Shown: piece by piece, positions 56,300-64,000 of the stretch
How the letters are laid out: every line of letters begins with the position of its first letter
Numbering within the stretch: the stretch's first letter is position 1
Assembly: GCF_014874095.1 (NCBI RefSeq)
Contig: NZ_JADBEB010000001.1
Location: 6,758,001 to 6,822,000, forward strand
DNA from: Plantactinospora soyae
GTDB lineage: Bacteria; Actinomycetota; Actinomycetes; Mycobacteriales; Micromonosporaceae
Reading direction: 5' to 3'
Length of the DNA: 64,000 nucleotides
The notes under the pieces: generated by a model
What the model saw: the letters and a program-made list of their open reading frames with translations, nothing else
Database searches by the model: none
Told to the model about the DNA's origin: nothing
Translations under genes and position numbers: made by a program

Positions 56300-59158
56300 A
56301 TGTCGAGCCCCGCCGAGCGGTACGCCGCGGCGCGCCGCCGGGCCGCGCAGGCCAATTCCTTTCCCGCCCTGAACGTGTTCGCCCAGCAGCTCGGGTTCGA
56401 CCTCGACGACTTCCAGCGGGAGGCGTGCCAGGCCCTGGAGCGGGGCAGTGGTGTGCTGGTCTGTGCGCCGACCGGCGCGGGTAAGACCGTCGTCGGTGAG
56501 TTCGCGGTGCATCTGGCGTTGCATGCGGGCGACGGCGTCTCGGCCGGTGGGGTCGGCGCGGCGACCGGTGGTGGTGCCGCCACCCGACCGGCCGGTGCCG
56601 GTGCGCCAGCTGCCGGCGGGGTGGCCCGGAAGTGCTTCTACACCACGCCGATCAAGGCGCTGTCGAACCAGAAGTACCACGACCTGGTGGCCCGGTACGG
56701 CTCGGACCAGGTGGGGCTGCTGACCGGGGACAACGTGATCAACGGCGACGCGCCGGTGGTGGTGATGACCACCGAGGTGCTGCGCAACATGCTCTACGCC
56801 GGTTCGTCGACCCTGACCGGCCTGGCCTACGTGGTGATGGACGAGGTGCACTACCTCGCGGACCGGTTCCGGGGCGGGGTCTGGGAAGAGGTGATCATCC
56901 ACCTGCCGGAGTCCGTGACGCTGGTCTCGCTCTCGGCGACGGTCTCCAACGCGGAGGAGTTCGCGGACTGGCTGGTCACCGTCCGGGGCGAGACCGAGGT
57001 GGTGGTCAGCGAGCACCGCCCGGTGCCGCTCTGGCAGCACATGCTGGTCAACCGGCGGATGTTCGACCTGTTCCACGACGCCGACGCGGCCCGCAAGCAC
57101 GACGTGCATCCCGAACTGCTGCGCTACACCCGGGAGATGCTGCGCCGGCTCGAACTCGGGGACGGCCGTACCCACGGGCCGGGCTGGGGGCGCAGCGGCG
57201 GCCGGGGGCCACGCTGGCGTGGACCGCTGCGGGCCGACATCGTCGAACGGCTCGACCGGGAGGGGCTGCTGCCGGCGATCCTGTTCCTCTTCAGCCGGGC
57301 CGGCTGCGACGCGGCCGTCCAGCAGTGCCTGGCCGCCGGGCTGCGGTTGACCAGTCCGGAGGAGCGGACCGAGATCCGGCGGGTGGTGGAGAGCCGGATC
57401 ACCAGCGTGCCCGGCGAGGATCTGGCCGTACTCGGCTACTGGGAGTGGCTCGACGGCCTGGAGCGTGGACTGGCCGCCCACCACGCGGGCATGCTGCCGG
57501 CGTTCAAGGAGGTGGTCGAGGAGCTGTTCGTGCGCGGTCTGGTCAAGGCGGTCTTCGCGACCGAGACCCTGGCGCTCGGGATCAACATGCCGGCCCGCTG
57601 CGTCGTGCTGGAACGGTTGGTCAAGTTCAACGGCGAGGCGCACGTCGACCTGACGCCGGGGGAGTACACCCAGCTCACCGGCCGGGCCGGCCGGCGGGGG
57701 ATCGACGTCGAGGGGCACGCCGTCGTCGTCTGGTCGCCCGAGGTCGACCCCCGGCACGTGGCAGGACTCGCCTCCACCCGTACGTATCCGCTGAAGTCGA
57801 GCTTCCGGCCCTCGTACAACATGGCGGTCAACCTGGTCGGGTCGGTCGGCGCGGCGCCCGCACGCGAGCTGCTGGAGTCGTCGTTCGCCCAGTTCCAGGC
57901 GGACCGCTCGGTGGTCGGCCTGGCTCGGCAGGTGCAGCGCAACGTCGAGACCGTCGAGGCGTACGGCGCGGAGATTCGCTGCCATCTCGGGGACTTCGAC
58001 GAGTACTTCGGGCTGCGGCTGGCGATCGCGGACCGGGAGCAGACCCTCGCCCGGCAGGGGCAGAACCAGCGGAGGACGGCGACCCTGACCGCGTTGGAGC
58101 GGCTGAGGGTCGGCGACGTGATCCGGGTGCCGTCGGGCCGGCGGGCCGGGTTGGCCGTGGTGCTCGATCCGGGCGCCAGCGGGTTCGGTGAGCCTCGCCC
58201 GCTGGTGCTCACCCAGGACCGCTGGGCCGGCCGGGTCACCCCCGGCGACTTCACCACCCCGGCCGAGGTGCTGGCCCGGATCCGGGTGCCGAAGAACTTC
58301 AACCACCGGTCGCCGGCCGCCCGGCGGGACCTGGCCGCCGCGGTCAGCGGTACCGGACTGGACCGGCAGGCGGGGCGGCGCGGCAGCCGGTCCCGGGGCG
58401 GCGGTGGCGAGGACGACCGGCTCAGCCAGCTCCGCGCCGAACTGCGCCGGCACCCCTGCCACGCCTGTCCGGACCGGGAGGAGCACGCCCGCTGGGCGGA
58501 GCGCCGCCGGCGCCTGGAGCGGGACACCACGGAGATTCGTCAACGGGTCGCCGGGCGTACCGGCTCGTTGACCCGGACGTTCGACCGGGTCTGCGGGATC
58601 CTCACCGCGCGTGGCTACCTGTCGGACTCCGGGGAGGTGACCGACGCCGGCCGGATGCTGGGGCGGATCTGGACCGAGGCCGACCTGCTGGTGGCGGAGT
58701 GCCTGCGCCGGGGGGTCTGGGCCGGGCTGTCCCCGTCGGAGCTGGCCGCCGCGGTCTCGGTGGTGGTCTACGAGGCGCGGCGGGACACCGACGAGCGGGC
58801 CTCGGTGCCCCGGGGCGTGGTCTCGGCGGCAGTGGACGAGACGTTGAAGATCTGGGCCGAGCTGGAGTCGGACGAGGCGTCCCGGGGGCTGGAGGCGACC
58901 CGCGAACCCGACCTGGGTTTCGTCTGGCCCGTCTACCGCTGGGCCAAGGGCGAACCGTTGGCGAAGGTGCTGGCCAGCGGGCACAACCTCGACGGCGACA
59001 TGCCGGCCGGCGACTTCGTCCGGTGGGCCCGGCAGGTGGTCGACCTGCTCGGTCAGGTCGCCGACTCCGCCGGGGCCTCCGTGGAGCTGCGGGGGACCGC
59101 GCGGCAGGCGATGGGCTCGATCAACCGTGGGGTGCTCGCGTACCACGGGGCGACCTGA
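56300..59158 (+). CDS. helY: DEAD/DEAH-box helicase HelY with unusual Gly/Ala insertion
   Basis: A 952-residue superfamily 2 helicase of the Ski2/Mtr4-like HelY group, which unwinds RNA or DNA. Motifs are Walker A APTGAGKT (56-63), DEVH box (181-184), SATVSN, and later LALGINMPARCVV with QLTGRAGRRG. A C-terminal helical domain follows. Between motif I and Ia (residues about 78-110) is a Gly/Ala/Pro-rich insertion with no counterpart in typical HelY, and a short Gly-rich stretch lies about 290-312. ATG is 7 bases after TAATCT (leaderless). Confidence 0.94.
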   Translation: MSSPAERYAAARRRAAQANSFPALNVFAQQLGFDLDDFQREACQALERGSGVLVCAPTGAGKTVVGEFAVHLALHAGDGVSAGGVGAATGGGAATRPAGAGAPAAGGVARKCFYTTPIKALSNQKYHDLVARYGSDQVGLLTGDNVINGDAPVVVMTTEVLRNMLYAGSSTLTGLAYVVMDEVHYLADRFRGGVWEEVIIHLPESVTLVSLSATVSNAEEFADWLVTVRGETEVVVSEHRPVPLWQHMLVNRRMFDLFHDADAARKHDVHPELLRYTREMLRRLELGDGRTHGPGWGRSGGRGPRWRGPLRADIVERLDREGLLPAILFLFSRAGCDAAVQQCLAAGLRLTSPEERTEIRRVVESRITSVPGEDLAVLGYWEWLDGLERGLAAHHAGMLPAFKEVVEELFVRGLVKAVFATETLALGINMPARCVVLERLVKFNGEAHVDLTPGEYTQLTGRAGRRGIDVEGHAVVVWSPEVDPRHVAGLASTRTYPLKSSFRPSYNMAVNLVGSVGAAPARELLESSFAQFQADRSVVGLARQVQRNVETVEAYGAEIRCHLGDFDEYFGLRLAIADREQTLARQGQNQRRTATLTALERLRVGDVIRVPSGRRAGLAVVLDPGASGFGEPRPLVLTQDRWAGRVTPGDFTTPAEVLARIRVPKNFNHRSPAARRDLAAAVSGTGLDRQAGRRGSRSRGGGGEDDRLSQLRAELRRHPCHACPDREEHARWAERRRRLERDTTEIRQRVAGRTGSLTRTFDRVCGILTARGYLSDSGEVTDAGRMLGRIWTEADLLVAECLRRGVWAGLSPSELAAAVSVVVYEARRDTDERASVPRGVVSAAVDETLKIWAELESDEASRGLEATREPDLGFVWPVYRWAKGEPLAKVLASGHNLDGDMPAGDFVRWARQVVDLLGQVADSAGASVELRGTARQAMGSINRGVLAYHGAT

Positions 59159-59240
59159 GTCGTCCGGGCTGACCGGAGGGGTGCCGCCGAAAGCGGCTCT
59201 GACCAGGGTCTTGAGTCATCCCTTCGGATGGTTCTCGACC

Positions 59241-59258
59241 CCGGTCGGTCAAGACCGG
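59241..59258 (+). terminator. Possible helY terminator hairpin
   Basis: CCGGTC (59241-59246) pairs with 59253-59258 around a 6-base loop, about 83 bases after the helY stop. Short stem, GC-rich. The remaining gap to 59412 shows no gene. Confidence 0.35.
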
Positions 59259-59412
59259 CTCATCCCCATGTTGATCTTCCGTACCGCTTGCGTACGGCCG
59301 CTCGGCCCGCAGATGGGCCCGAAGTTCCGTTGTGGCTGGTCGAGCCGCAAGTGATCATCAGGTGCCGGGTGCGGAACAGCGCCGTTGTCAACGGCCCAAG
59401 GGGATCATCAGC

Positions 59413-60306
59413 ATGGCCACGATCGACCACTTCCAGTACGGCTGGATCACGCCCGTCCTGAGTTTCGGGCTCTCCGTCCTCGGCTCGTTCCTGGGGCTGC
59501 TCTGTGCGGCACGGGCCCGCGAGGCGCAGGCCTGGGGGCGCCGCGCCTGGTGGCTCGGCCTCGCGGCCTGGGCGATCGGCGGTACGGCGATCTGGACCAT
59601 GCACTTCACCGCCATGCTCGGCTTCCGGGTCGCCGGGACCCAGATCCGGTACGACGTGCCGGTCACCGTGCTGAGCGCGGTGATCGCCGTCGCCGTCGTC
59701 GGGATCGGGCTGTTCATCGTCGGCTTCGGTCGGGTCTCCTGGCCCAGGCTCGTTCTCGGCGGGATGTTCGCCGGACTGGGCGTGGCCGGCATGCACTACC
59801 TGGGGATGGGGGCGATGCGGATGCGGGGACGGGTCGACTACACGCCGTCCCTGGTCGCCGCCTCGGTGCTGATCGCGGTGGTCGCCGCGACGGCGGCGTT
59901 CTGGCTGGCGGTCAACGTCCGTGGATCCCGGGCCGTGACCGGTGCGGCCGTGGTGATGGGGTTCGCGGTCAGCGGGATGCACTACACCGGGATGGCGGCG
60001 ATGGGCGTCCACGCACAGCCGACCGGACCGGCTCCCGCCGGTGCCAACGGCTCCACCCTGTTGCTGCCGATCATGCTGATCGTCATCTTCGTCGCGTTCG
60101 TACTGTTCTACGCGCTGCTCGCGTCGCCGACCGAGGACGACCGGGCGGCGTCGGCCTACCTGGCCGACCGGGCCGCCGAGCGCGCCGCCGCGGATCGGGT
60201 CGCCGCAGATCGGGCCGCAGCGCAGACCACCTCGGACTGGGCGACCGGTCGCTCGGCCGGCCGGGCCGGTCCGCCACCCGCTCGGCGCGGTCGACGCTCC
60301 TCCTGA
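59413..60306 (+). CDS. MHYT-domain membrane sensor protein
   Basis: A 297-residue membrane protein with three MHYT-type motifs (TMHFTAM, GMHYLGM, GMHYTGM) spread over about seven TM helices. In this family they are thought to bind copper and sense oxygen, CO or NO. No GGDEF, EAL or kinase domain follows; instead there is a 60-residue Ala/Arg/Asp-rich cytoplasmic tail with imperfect repeats (DRAAER, DRVAA, DRAAA). Signalling output is therefore unclear. ATG at 59413 starts the family sequence. Confidence 0.9.
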   Translation: MATIDHFQYGWITPVLSFGLSVLGSFLGLLCAARAREAQAWGRRAWWLGLAAWAIGGTAIWTMHFTAMLGFRVAGTQIRYDVPVTVLSAVIAVAVVGIGLFIVGFGRVSWPRLVLGGMFAGLGVAGMHYLGMGAMRMRGRVDYTPSLVAASVLIAVVAATAAFWLAVNVRGSRAVTGAAVVMGFAVSGMHYTGMAAMGVHAQPTGPAPAGANGSTLLLPIMLIVIFVAFVLFYALLASPTEDDRAASAYLADRAAERAAADRVAADRAAAQTTSDWATGRSAGRAGPPPARRGRRSS

Positions 60307-60394
60307 GGTTCGGGCCCGCCCCCCGGGGTGTCGGGTCCCGCGTCCCGGTGATTCGGCCGGTGGGGTCGGCGGGCGACGATGTCGCCGGCCGGGA

Positions 60395-61321
60395 TCAGGC
60401 GGCGACGTTCGCGGCCAGGGCGTCGACCAGGCGGCGGCACGGGCCGGCGAGGTTCCACTGCTCGGCCAGGGCGAGTAGCCGGTCCGGATCGACCGGCGCC
60501 GCCGGCAGCGTCGTGGTCAGCGGCGGCACCGGTACGTCGAGCGCCACCCGGACCACCTTCGGCGCGACTGCCAGATAGTCCCGGGCGGCGTTCAGTTTGG
60601 TCTTCAGCCCCGGGGCGAAGCCGGACGTCGGGTCGTCCAGCGCGGCGAGAACGCCGTCCAGGCTGCCGTACCGGTCGATCAGTCGGGCCGCGGTCTTGTC
60701 CCCGACGCCCGCGACGCCGGGCAGGCCGTCGCTGGGGTCGCCGCGCAGGGCGGCGAAGTCGGCGTACCCGGCGGCCGGCACGCCGTACTTGGCCCGGACG
60801 GCGGTGTCGTCGCAGTCCTCCAGCTTCGCCACCCCCCGGCCGCAGTAGAGCAGGCGCACGGGCCGGGCGTCGTCGATGAGTTGGAACAGGTCCCGGTCGC
60901 CGGAGGCCACCTCCACCGGGGCCGGTTGGGTGGCGGCGAGGGTGCCGATCACGTCGTCCGCCTCGTAGCCGTCCACCCCGATGGCCGGAATCCCGATCGC
61001 CGCCAGCAGTTCCAGAATCAGCGGGACCTGCGGGGAGAGGGTGTCGGGCACCACCTCACCGCCCTCGGGCGCCACCCGGTGCGCCTTGTACGACGGCAGC
61101 AGCGCCACCCGCCAGGCCGGTCGCCAGTCGTAGTCGAGTGCGCAGACCAGCCGGTCCGGCCGACGGGCGCGGATCAGCGTGGCCAGCATGTCCAGGAATC
61201 CCCGTACCGCGTTGACCGGGCTGCCGTCGGGCGCCTTGGCGGCGGACTCCGGAATGCCGAAGTAGGCCCTGAAGTAGAGGCTGGCGGCATCGACGAGAAG
61301 CAGAGGGCGGCTGTCGTTCAC
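60395..61321 (-). CDS. 5'-3' exonuclease (PolI N-terminal-like)
   Basis: A 308-residue flap/5'-nuclease. Conserved acidic residues are in LLVDAASLYFRAYF, ALDYDW, VDGYEADDVIG and ASGDRDLFQLID; the helix-hairpin-helix DNA-binding motif is GLPGVAGVGDKTAARL. It is a stand-alone version of the PolA 5' domain and probably removes RNA primers or processes flaps. GTG start is 6 bases after CAGGCT. Homologues lie beside helY in mycobacteria. Confidence 0.94.
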   Translation of the reverse strand: MNDSRPLLLVDAASLYFRAYFGIPESAAKAPDGSPVNAVRGFLDMLATLIRARRPDRLVCALDYDWRPAWRVALLPSYKAHRVAPEGGEVVPDTLSPQVPLILELLAAIGIPAIGVDGYEADDVIGTLAATQPAPVEVASGDRDLFQLIDDARPVRLLYCGRGVAKLEDCDDTAVRAKYGVPAAGYADFAALRGDPSDGLPGVAGVGDKTAARLIDRYGSLDGVLAALDDPTSGFAPGLKTKLNAARDYLAVAPKVVRVALDVPVPPLTTTLPAAPVDPDRLLALAEQWNLAGPCRRLVDALAANVAA

Positions 61322-61492
61322 CCGGACAGCCTGGCACAGCCTCGTCCGGTCCGGTCGGAGGGCACCGGCGGTGCGGGAAGCGGCCCGGATCCCGGCGGCT
61401 GGCGTACCAGCTGTCGGGTCCGGGCCGCTCGGAGTCGCCGACCGTCGGTGCCCGGTCGGCGCTTCCGGTGCTGCGAGGGGCGGGCGGTGCGC

Positions 61493-61966
61493 TCAGCGCC
61501 GTGCGGCGGGCTGCCGCAGCATCGGGAAGAGCGCGGCGGCTACGACGACGTGCATCAGGCCCAGCATGACCTTGGTGTCCGCGGTGGCGAGTTCGATGCC
61601 GAGCGGCACGAAGGAGAGCACCAGGACCAGGGTCGCGAGGACGCCCCAGATGGCCCGGGCCCGGCGGGTGAACCGTTCCAGCAGGGCGAGCGTGCCCCAG
61701 CCGAGCAGGGAGATCACCAGGGTGATCCCGACGATCTCGGCCAGGATCAGCGGGTGTGACACCGGGTTGCCCGGGTCGGTGAGCACGAAGTCGGTGCCTA
61801 CGGCGTGGGCGGTCGAGTAGAGCACGGCGTTCGTCAGCACCGCCGCGCCGACGGCGAGGAGGCGGAAGCGCCGGACCTGCCGGCCGGACCGGACGTTGAC
61901 GTCGGGCTGGCCGGTGGTCCCGGGCCGGATCGCGGTGCTGGGCGGGGTGATGGCGGTGGCGGTCAT
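61493..61966 (-). CDS. DUF6069 family membrane protein
   Basis: A 157-residue membrane protein with four hydrophobic segments in the later two thirds (LLAVGAAVLTNAVLYS, ILAEIVGITLVISLL, IWGVLATLVLVLSF, LGLMHVVVAAALF). The first 40 residues are cytoplasmic and polar. It resembles DUF6069, of unknown function, often beside TetR-type regulators; none is adjacent here. ATG at 61966 follows GAGGGAG. Its upstream region holds a promoter motif like that of the DNA-damage regulon. Confidence 0.75.
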   Translation of the reverse strand: MTATAITPPSTAIRPGTTGQPDVNVRSGRQVRRFRLLAVGAAVLTNAVLYSTAHAVGTDFVLTDPGNPVSHPLILAEIVGITLVISLLGWGTLALLERFTRRARAIWGVLATLVLVLSFVPLGIELATADTKVMLGLMHVVVAAALFPMLRQPAARR

Positions 61967-62022
61967 AAGGGGCTCCCTCTGGTCGCTGCGCTGAGGTCCA
62001 ACTTCCAGCGGTGGCGCTGGCG

Positions 62023-62046
62023 ATAGGAAGACTCTCCCACCGACAA
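62023..62046 (-). promoter_or_regulatory. Candidate PafBC-type (RecA-NDp-like) promoter element
   Basis: On the minus strand, TTGTCGGTG (62046-62038) matches the published -35 motif TTGTCRGTG of PafBC-activated promoters exactly. The hexamer at the published N8 spacing is TTCCTA (62029-62024), and one base further is TCCTAT, so the -10 match (TAN3T) is only partial. A standard TTGACA (62059-62054) lies just upstream, with GAGAGT 17 bases away. Downstream is the DUF6069 gene. Confidence 0.5.
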
Positions 62047-62190
62047 CTTTTCTTGTCAAGACATCTTCGATTGTCGGCTGAACGCCTCGGGGAGAGGGTC
62101 GGCGAAGCGGGCAAGAGGCCGTCGGCGGCCGGCGAAATCGGCCGGAGTCCTGCCGATCGATCCCGCCCGAACGACCGTTAAGCTAGTGAC

Positions 62191-63303
62191 GTGGGTTACG
62201 AAAACCTCTATCCCCCGGAGCGGCTGCACGCCGCGCAACGGGCCACGGCCGAGGCCGGCCTGGACGCCCTGCTTCTTCCGCCCGGCTCCGATCTGCGCTA
62301 CCTCACCGGGTACCACGCCCACGCGCTCGAACGGCTCACCTGCCTGGTGCTGCCGGCGGCGGGCGAACCGACGCTGGTCGTACCGACCCTGGAACGGCCG
62401 GCCGCAGAGGCGTCGCCGGCCCCGCGCACGGGCGTACGGATCGTCGACCACCCCGACGGCGTCGACCCGTACCCGCTGGTGGTCCAGGCGCTCGACGGAC
62501 CTGTCCGGGCGGTCGGACTGGGTGACCGGATGTGGGCCGAGCAGGTCCTCGCGCTGCGCGCCGTGCTGCCGCAGGCCACCCAGCGGCTGGCCGGCGAGGT
62601 ACTGAGGTCGCTGCGGCTGCGCAAGTCGCCGGCCGAGGTGGACGCACTCCGGGCCGCCGGCGCGGCGATCGACGCGGTACACGCGCGGATGGCCGAGTGG
62701 TTGCGTCCCGGCCGCACCGAGGCGCAGGTGGCCGAGGACATCTCGGCCGCGATCCGGGAAGCGGGCCACGCCACCGCCGACTTCGCCATCGTCGCCAGCG
62801 GGCCGAACGGGGCCAGTCCCCACCACGGCACCTCGGACCGGGTGATCGGCGTCGGTGAGCCGGTCGTCGTCGACATCGGCGGCACGATGCCGTCCGGCTA
62901 CTGCTCGGACTCCACCCGGTGCTACGTCATCGGCACGCCACCACCGGACTACCTCGACTACTACCGGGTGCTGCACGAGGCGCAGCGGGCGGCGGTCGGG
63001 GCGGTACGGCCAGGGGTCAGCGCCGAGGCGGTGGACTCGGTCGCCCGCGAGATCATCGCCGACGCCGGGTACGGCGCCGCCTTCCTGCACCGGACCGGAC
63101 ACGGCATCGGCCTGGACGGGCACGAGGACCCGTACCTGGTCGCCGGCAACGAACTGCCGCTCGAGCCGGGTATGGCGTTCTCCATCGAGCCGGGCATCTA
63201 CCTCGCCGGCCGGCACGGCGCCCGGATCGAGGACATCGTGGTCTGCACCCCGGACGGGGTCGAGCGGCTCAACACCGTGGACACGGAACTGGTCACGCTG
63301 TGA
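62191..63303 (+). CDS. M24-family aminopeptidase P-like (Xaa-Pro) peptidase
   Basis: A 370-residue two-domain metallopeptidase (pita-bread fold). An N-terminal creatinase-like domain covers about 1-130. Metal ligands are visible in VVDIGGTMPSGYCSDSTR (two Asp), RTGHGIGLDGHEDP (His), SIEPGIYL (Glu) and RIEDIVV (Glu). Homologues in M. tuberculosis are called PepE. It probably releases an N-terminal residue before proline. The GTG is 6 bases after TAAGCT, so the mRNA is probably leaderless. It follows the 5'-3' exonuclease block, as in mycobacteria. Confidence 0.95.
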   Translation: MGYENLYPPERLHAAQRATAEAGLDALLLPPGSDLRYLTGYHAHALERLTCLVLPAAGEPTLVVPTLERPAAEASPAPRTGVRIVDHPDGVDPYPLVVQALDGPVRAVGLGDRMWAEQVLALRAVLPQATQRLAGEVLRSLRLRKSPAEVDALRAAGAAIDAVHARMAEWLRPGRTEAQVAEDISAAIREAGHATADFAIVASGPNGASPHHGTSDRVIGVGEPVVVDIGGTMPSGYCSDSTRCYVIGTPPPDYLDYYRVLHEAQRAAVGAVRPGVSAEAVDSVAREIIADAGYGAAFLHRTGHGIGLDGHEDPYLVAGNELPLEPGMAFSIEPGIYLAGRHGARIEDIVVCTPDGVERLNTVDTELVTL

Positions 63304-63360
63304 CCGGGGAGAACCGGCGCCGGACGAGCGCGGCGACCAGCGGAGCGAGGGGGAGCGGCC

Positions 63361-64000
63361 ATGACCGTTGACCGGATCCTGCCCAGCGACGAGGCGTACG
63401 AACTGCTCGACCTCGTCACCGAACTGGCCGACCGTGAACTCGCACCGAAGGTGGTCGACTTCGAGGATCGGGGCGTGTTCCCCCGGGAGGTGCTGCGTAC
63501 GCTCGGCCGGGCCGGGCTGCTCGGACTGCCGTACCCGGAGGAGCATGGTGGCGCCGCCCAGCCGTACGAGGTCTACCTCCAGGTCCTGGAGATCCTCGCC
63601 GGCCGCTGGCTGGCCGTCGCCGAGGCGGTCAGCGTGCACACCCTGTCCTGCTATCCGGTGGCCACCTTCGGCGGCGAGCAGGTACGCAAGTTGCTCCCCG
63701 ACATGATCGGCGGTGAGCTGCTCGGGGCGTACTGCCTGTCGGAGCCGCAGGGCGGCTCGGACGCCGCGGCGCTGACCACCCGGGCGACCCGGGCCGGCGG
63801 CGACTACCTCGTCTCCGGCACCAAGGCCTGGATCACCCACGCCGGCATCGCCGACTTCTACAACGTCTTCTGCCGGACCGGCGGTCCCGGCGCCCGAGGC
63901 ATCTCCTGCCTGCTCGCCGACGCCAACACCGCCGGCATCGTGCCGCAGACCCCGGAACGGACCATGGGCCTGCGGTCGTCACCGATCGCGCAGATCGCCT
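63361..64000 (+). CDS. Acyl-CoA dehydrogenase, N-terminal part (runs off the window)
   Basis: The first 213 residues of a flavin-dependent acyl-CoA dehydrogenase; the C-terminal half lies beyond base 64000. The N-terminal helical domain (ELADRELAPKVVDFEDRG) and the flavin/substrate loop AYCLSEPQGGSDAAAL, then GTKAWITHAGIAD, are characteristic. It catalyses alpha,beta-dehydrogenation of an acyl-CoA, substrate unknown. A GAGGGGGAG ribosome site precedes the ATG. It begins 57 bases after the M24 gene. Confidence 0.93.
   Translation, partial: MTVDRILPSDEAYELLDLVTELADRELAPKVVDFEDRGVFPREVLRTLGRAGLLGLPYPEEHGGAAQPYEVYLQVLEILAGRWLAVAEAVSVHTLSCYPVATFGGEQVRKLLPDMIGGELLGAYCLSEPQGGSDAAALTTRATRAGGDYLVSGTKAWITHAGIADFYNVFCRTGGPGARGISCLLADANTAGIVPQTPERTMGLRSSPIAQIA

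Overview
The window is high-GC DNA with dense genes, frequent GTG starts and many start sites placed only 6-8 bases after a TANNNT box. This is typical of an actinomycete. Marker genes (mycothiol ligase, Pup-proteasome system, F420-type oxidoreductase, PafBC, HelY, DUF3090 and SCO1664-type proteins) and the short GGCCC palindrome behind mshC point to the Micromonosporaceae, though genus cannot be fixed from sequence alone. No rRNA, tRNA, insertion sequence, prophage or CRISPR array was recognised. Much of the gene order (mshC, PAC2, metH, RecB-like nuclease, trmI, mpa, dop, pup, prcB, prcA, pafA, pafB, pafC, tatA, tatC, helY, 5'-3' exonuclease, pepE-like peptidase) follows the block known from Mycobacterium tuberculosis, so most of the window is conserved core chromosome.

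Region by region. (1) 1-2.5 kb: a three-gene minus-strand operon of two small helical proteins and the start of an FtsK/SpoIIIE-like ATPase, then a NYN/PIN-type nuclease. (2) 2.6-9.1 kb: a second ClpC-type AAA+ unfoldase, DUF3140 and small proteins, a LysR regulator, a ThuA-like protein and a hemerythrin-like protein. (3) 9.3-18.9 kb: M20 peptidase, DUF5703, aldo/keto reductase, LLM oxidoreductase, uppP, histidine phosphatase, DUF3090, SCO1664-like protein and mshC, closed by a strong palindrome. (4) 18.9-27.1 kb: GntR regulator, PAC2 protein, metH, an APH-type kinase, a zinc metallopeptidase lipoprotein and a HAD hydrolase with an apparent CTG start. (5) 27.2-33.2 kb: a MacB/FtsX-type ABC exporter beside a NarL-type two-component system, separated by a 600-base regulatory gap. 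(6) 33.2-43.5 kb: RecB-like nuclease, site-2 protease, trmI, ferredoxin, then the proteasome cluster mpa-dop-pup-prcB-prcA. (7) 43.5-46.5 kb: dTDP-rhamnose genes rfbD-rfbB and rfbA placed between the proteasome core and pafA. (8) 46.6-54.4 kb: pafA, small membrane protein, DUF3866, a cation exporter, pafB-pafC, tatA-tatC. (9) 54.4-64 kb: lipid kinase, HAD hydrolase, HelY helicase, MHYT sensor, 5'-3' exonuclease, DUF6069 protein, M24 peptidase and the start of an acyl-CoA dehydrogenase.

The strongest functional theme is regulated proteolysis and stress response: Pup (tag), Dop and PafA (tag processing and ligation), Mpa (unfoldase) and PrcBA (core particle) form a complete pathway, and PafBC is the DNA-damage activator. 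A match to the -35 part of the PafBC-type promoter motif lies upstream of the DUF6069 gene. The most unusual observations are the leaderless promoter architecture shared by about twenty genes, two tiny ORFs that use it and overlap the starts of dop and the PAC2 gene, a low-complexity insertion within the HelY motor, and a long charged tail on PrcA.
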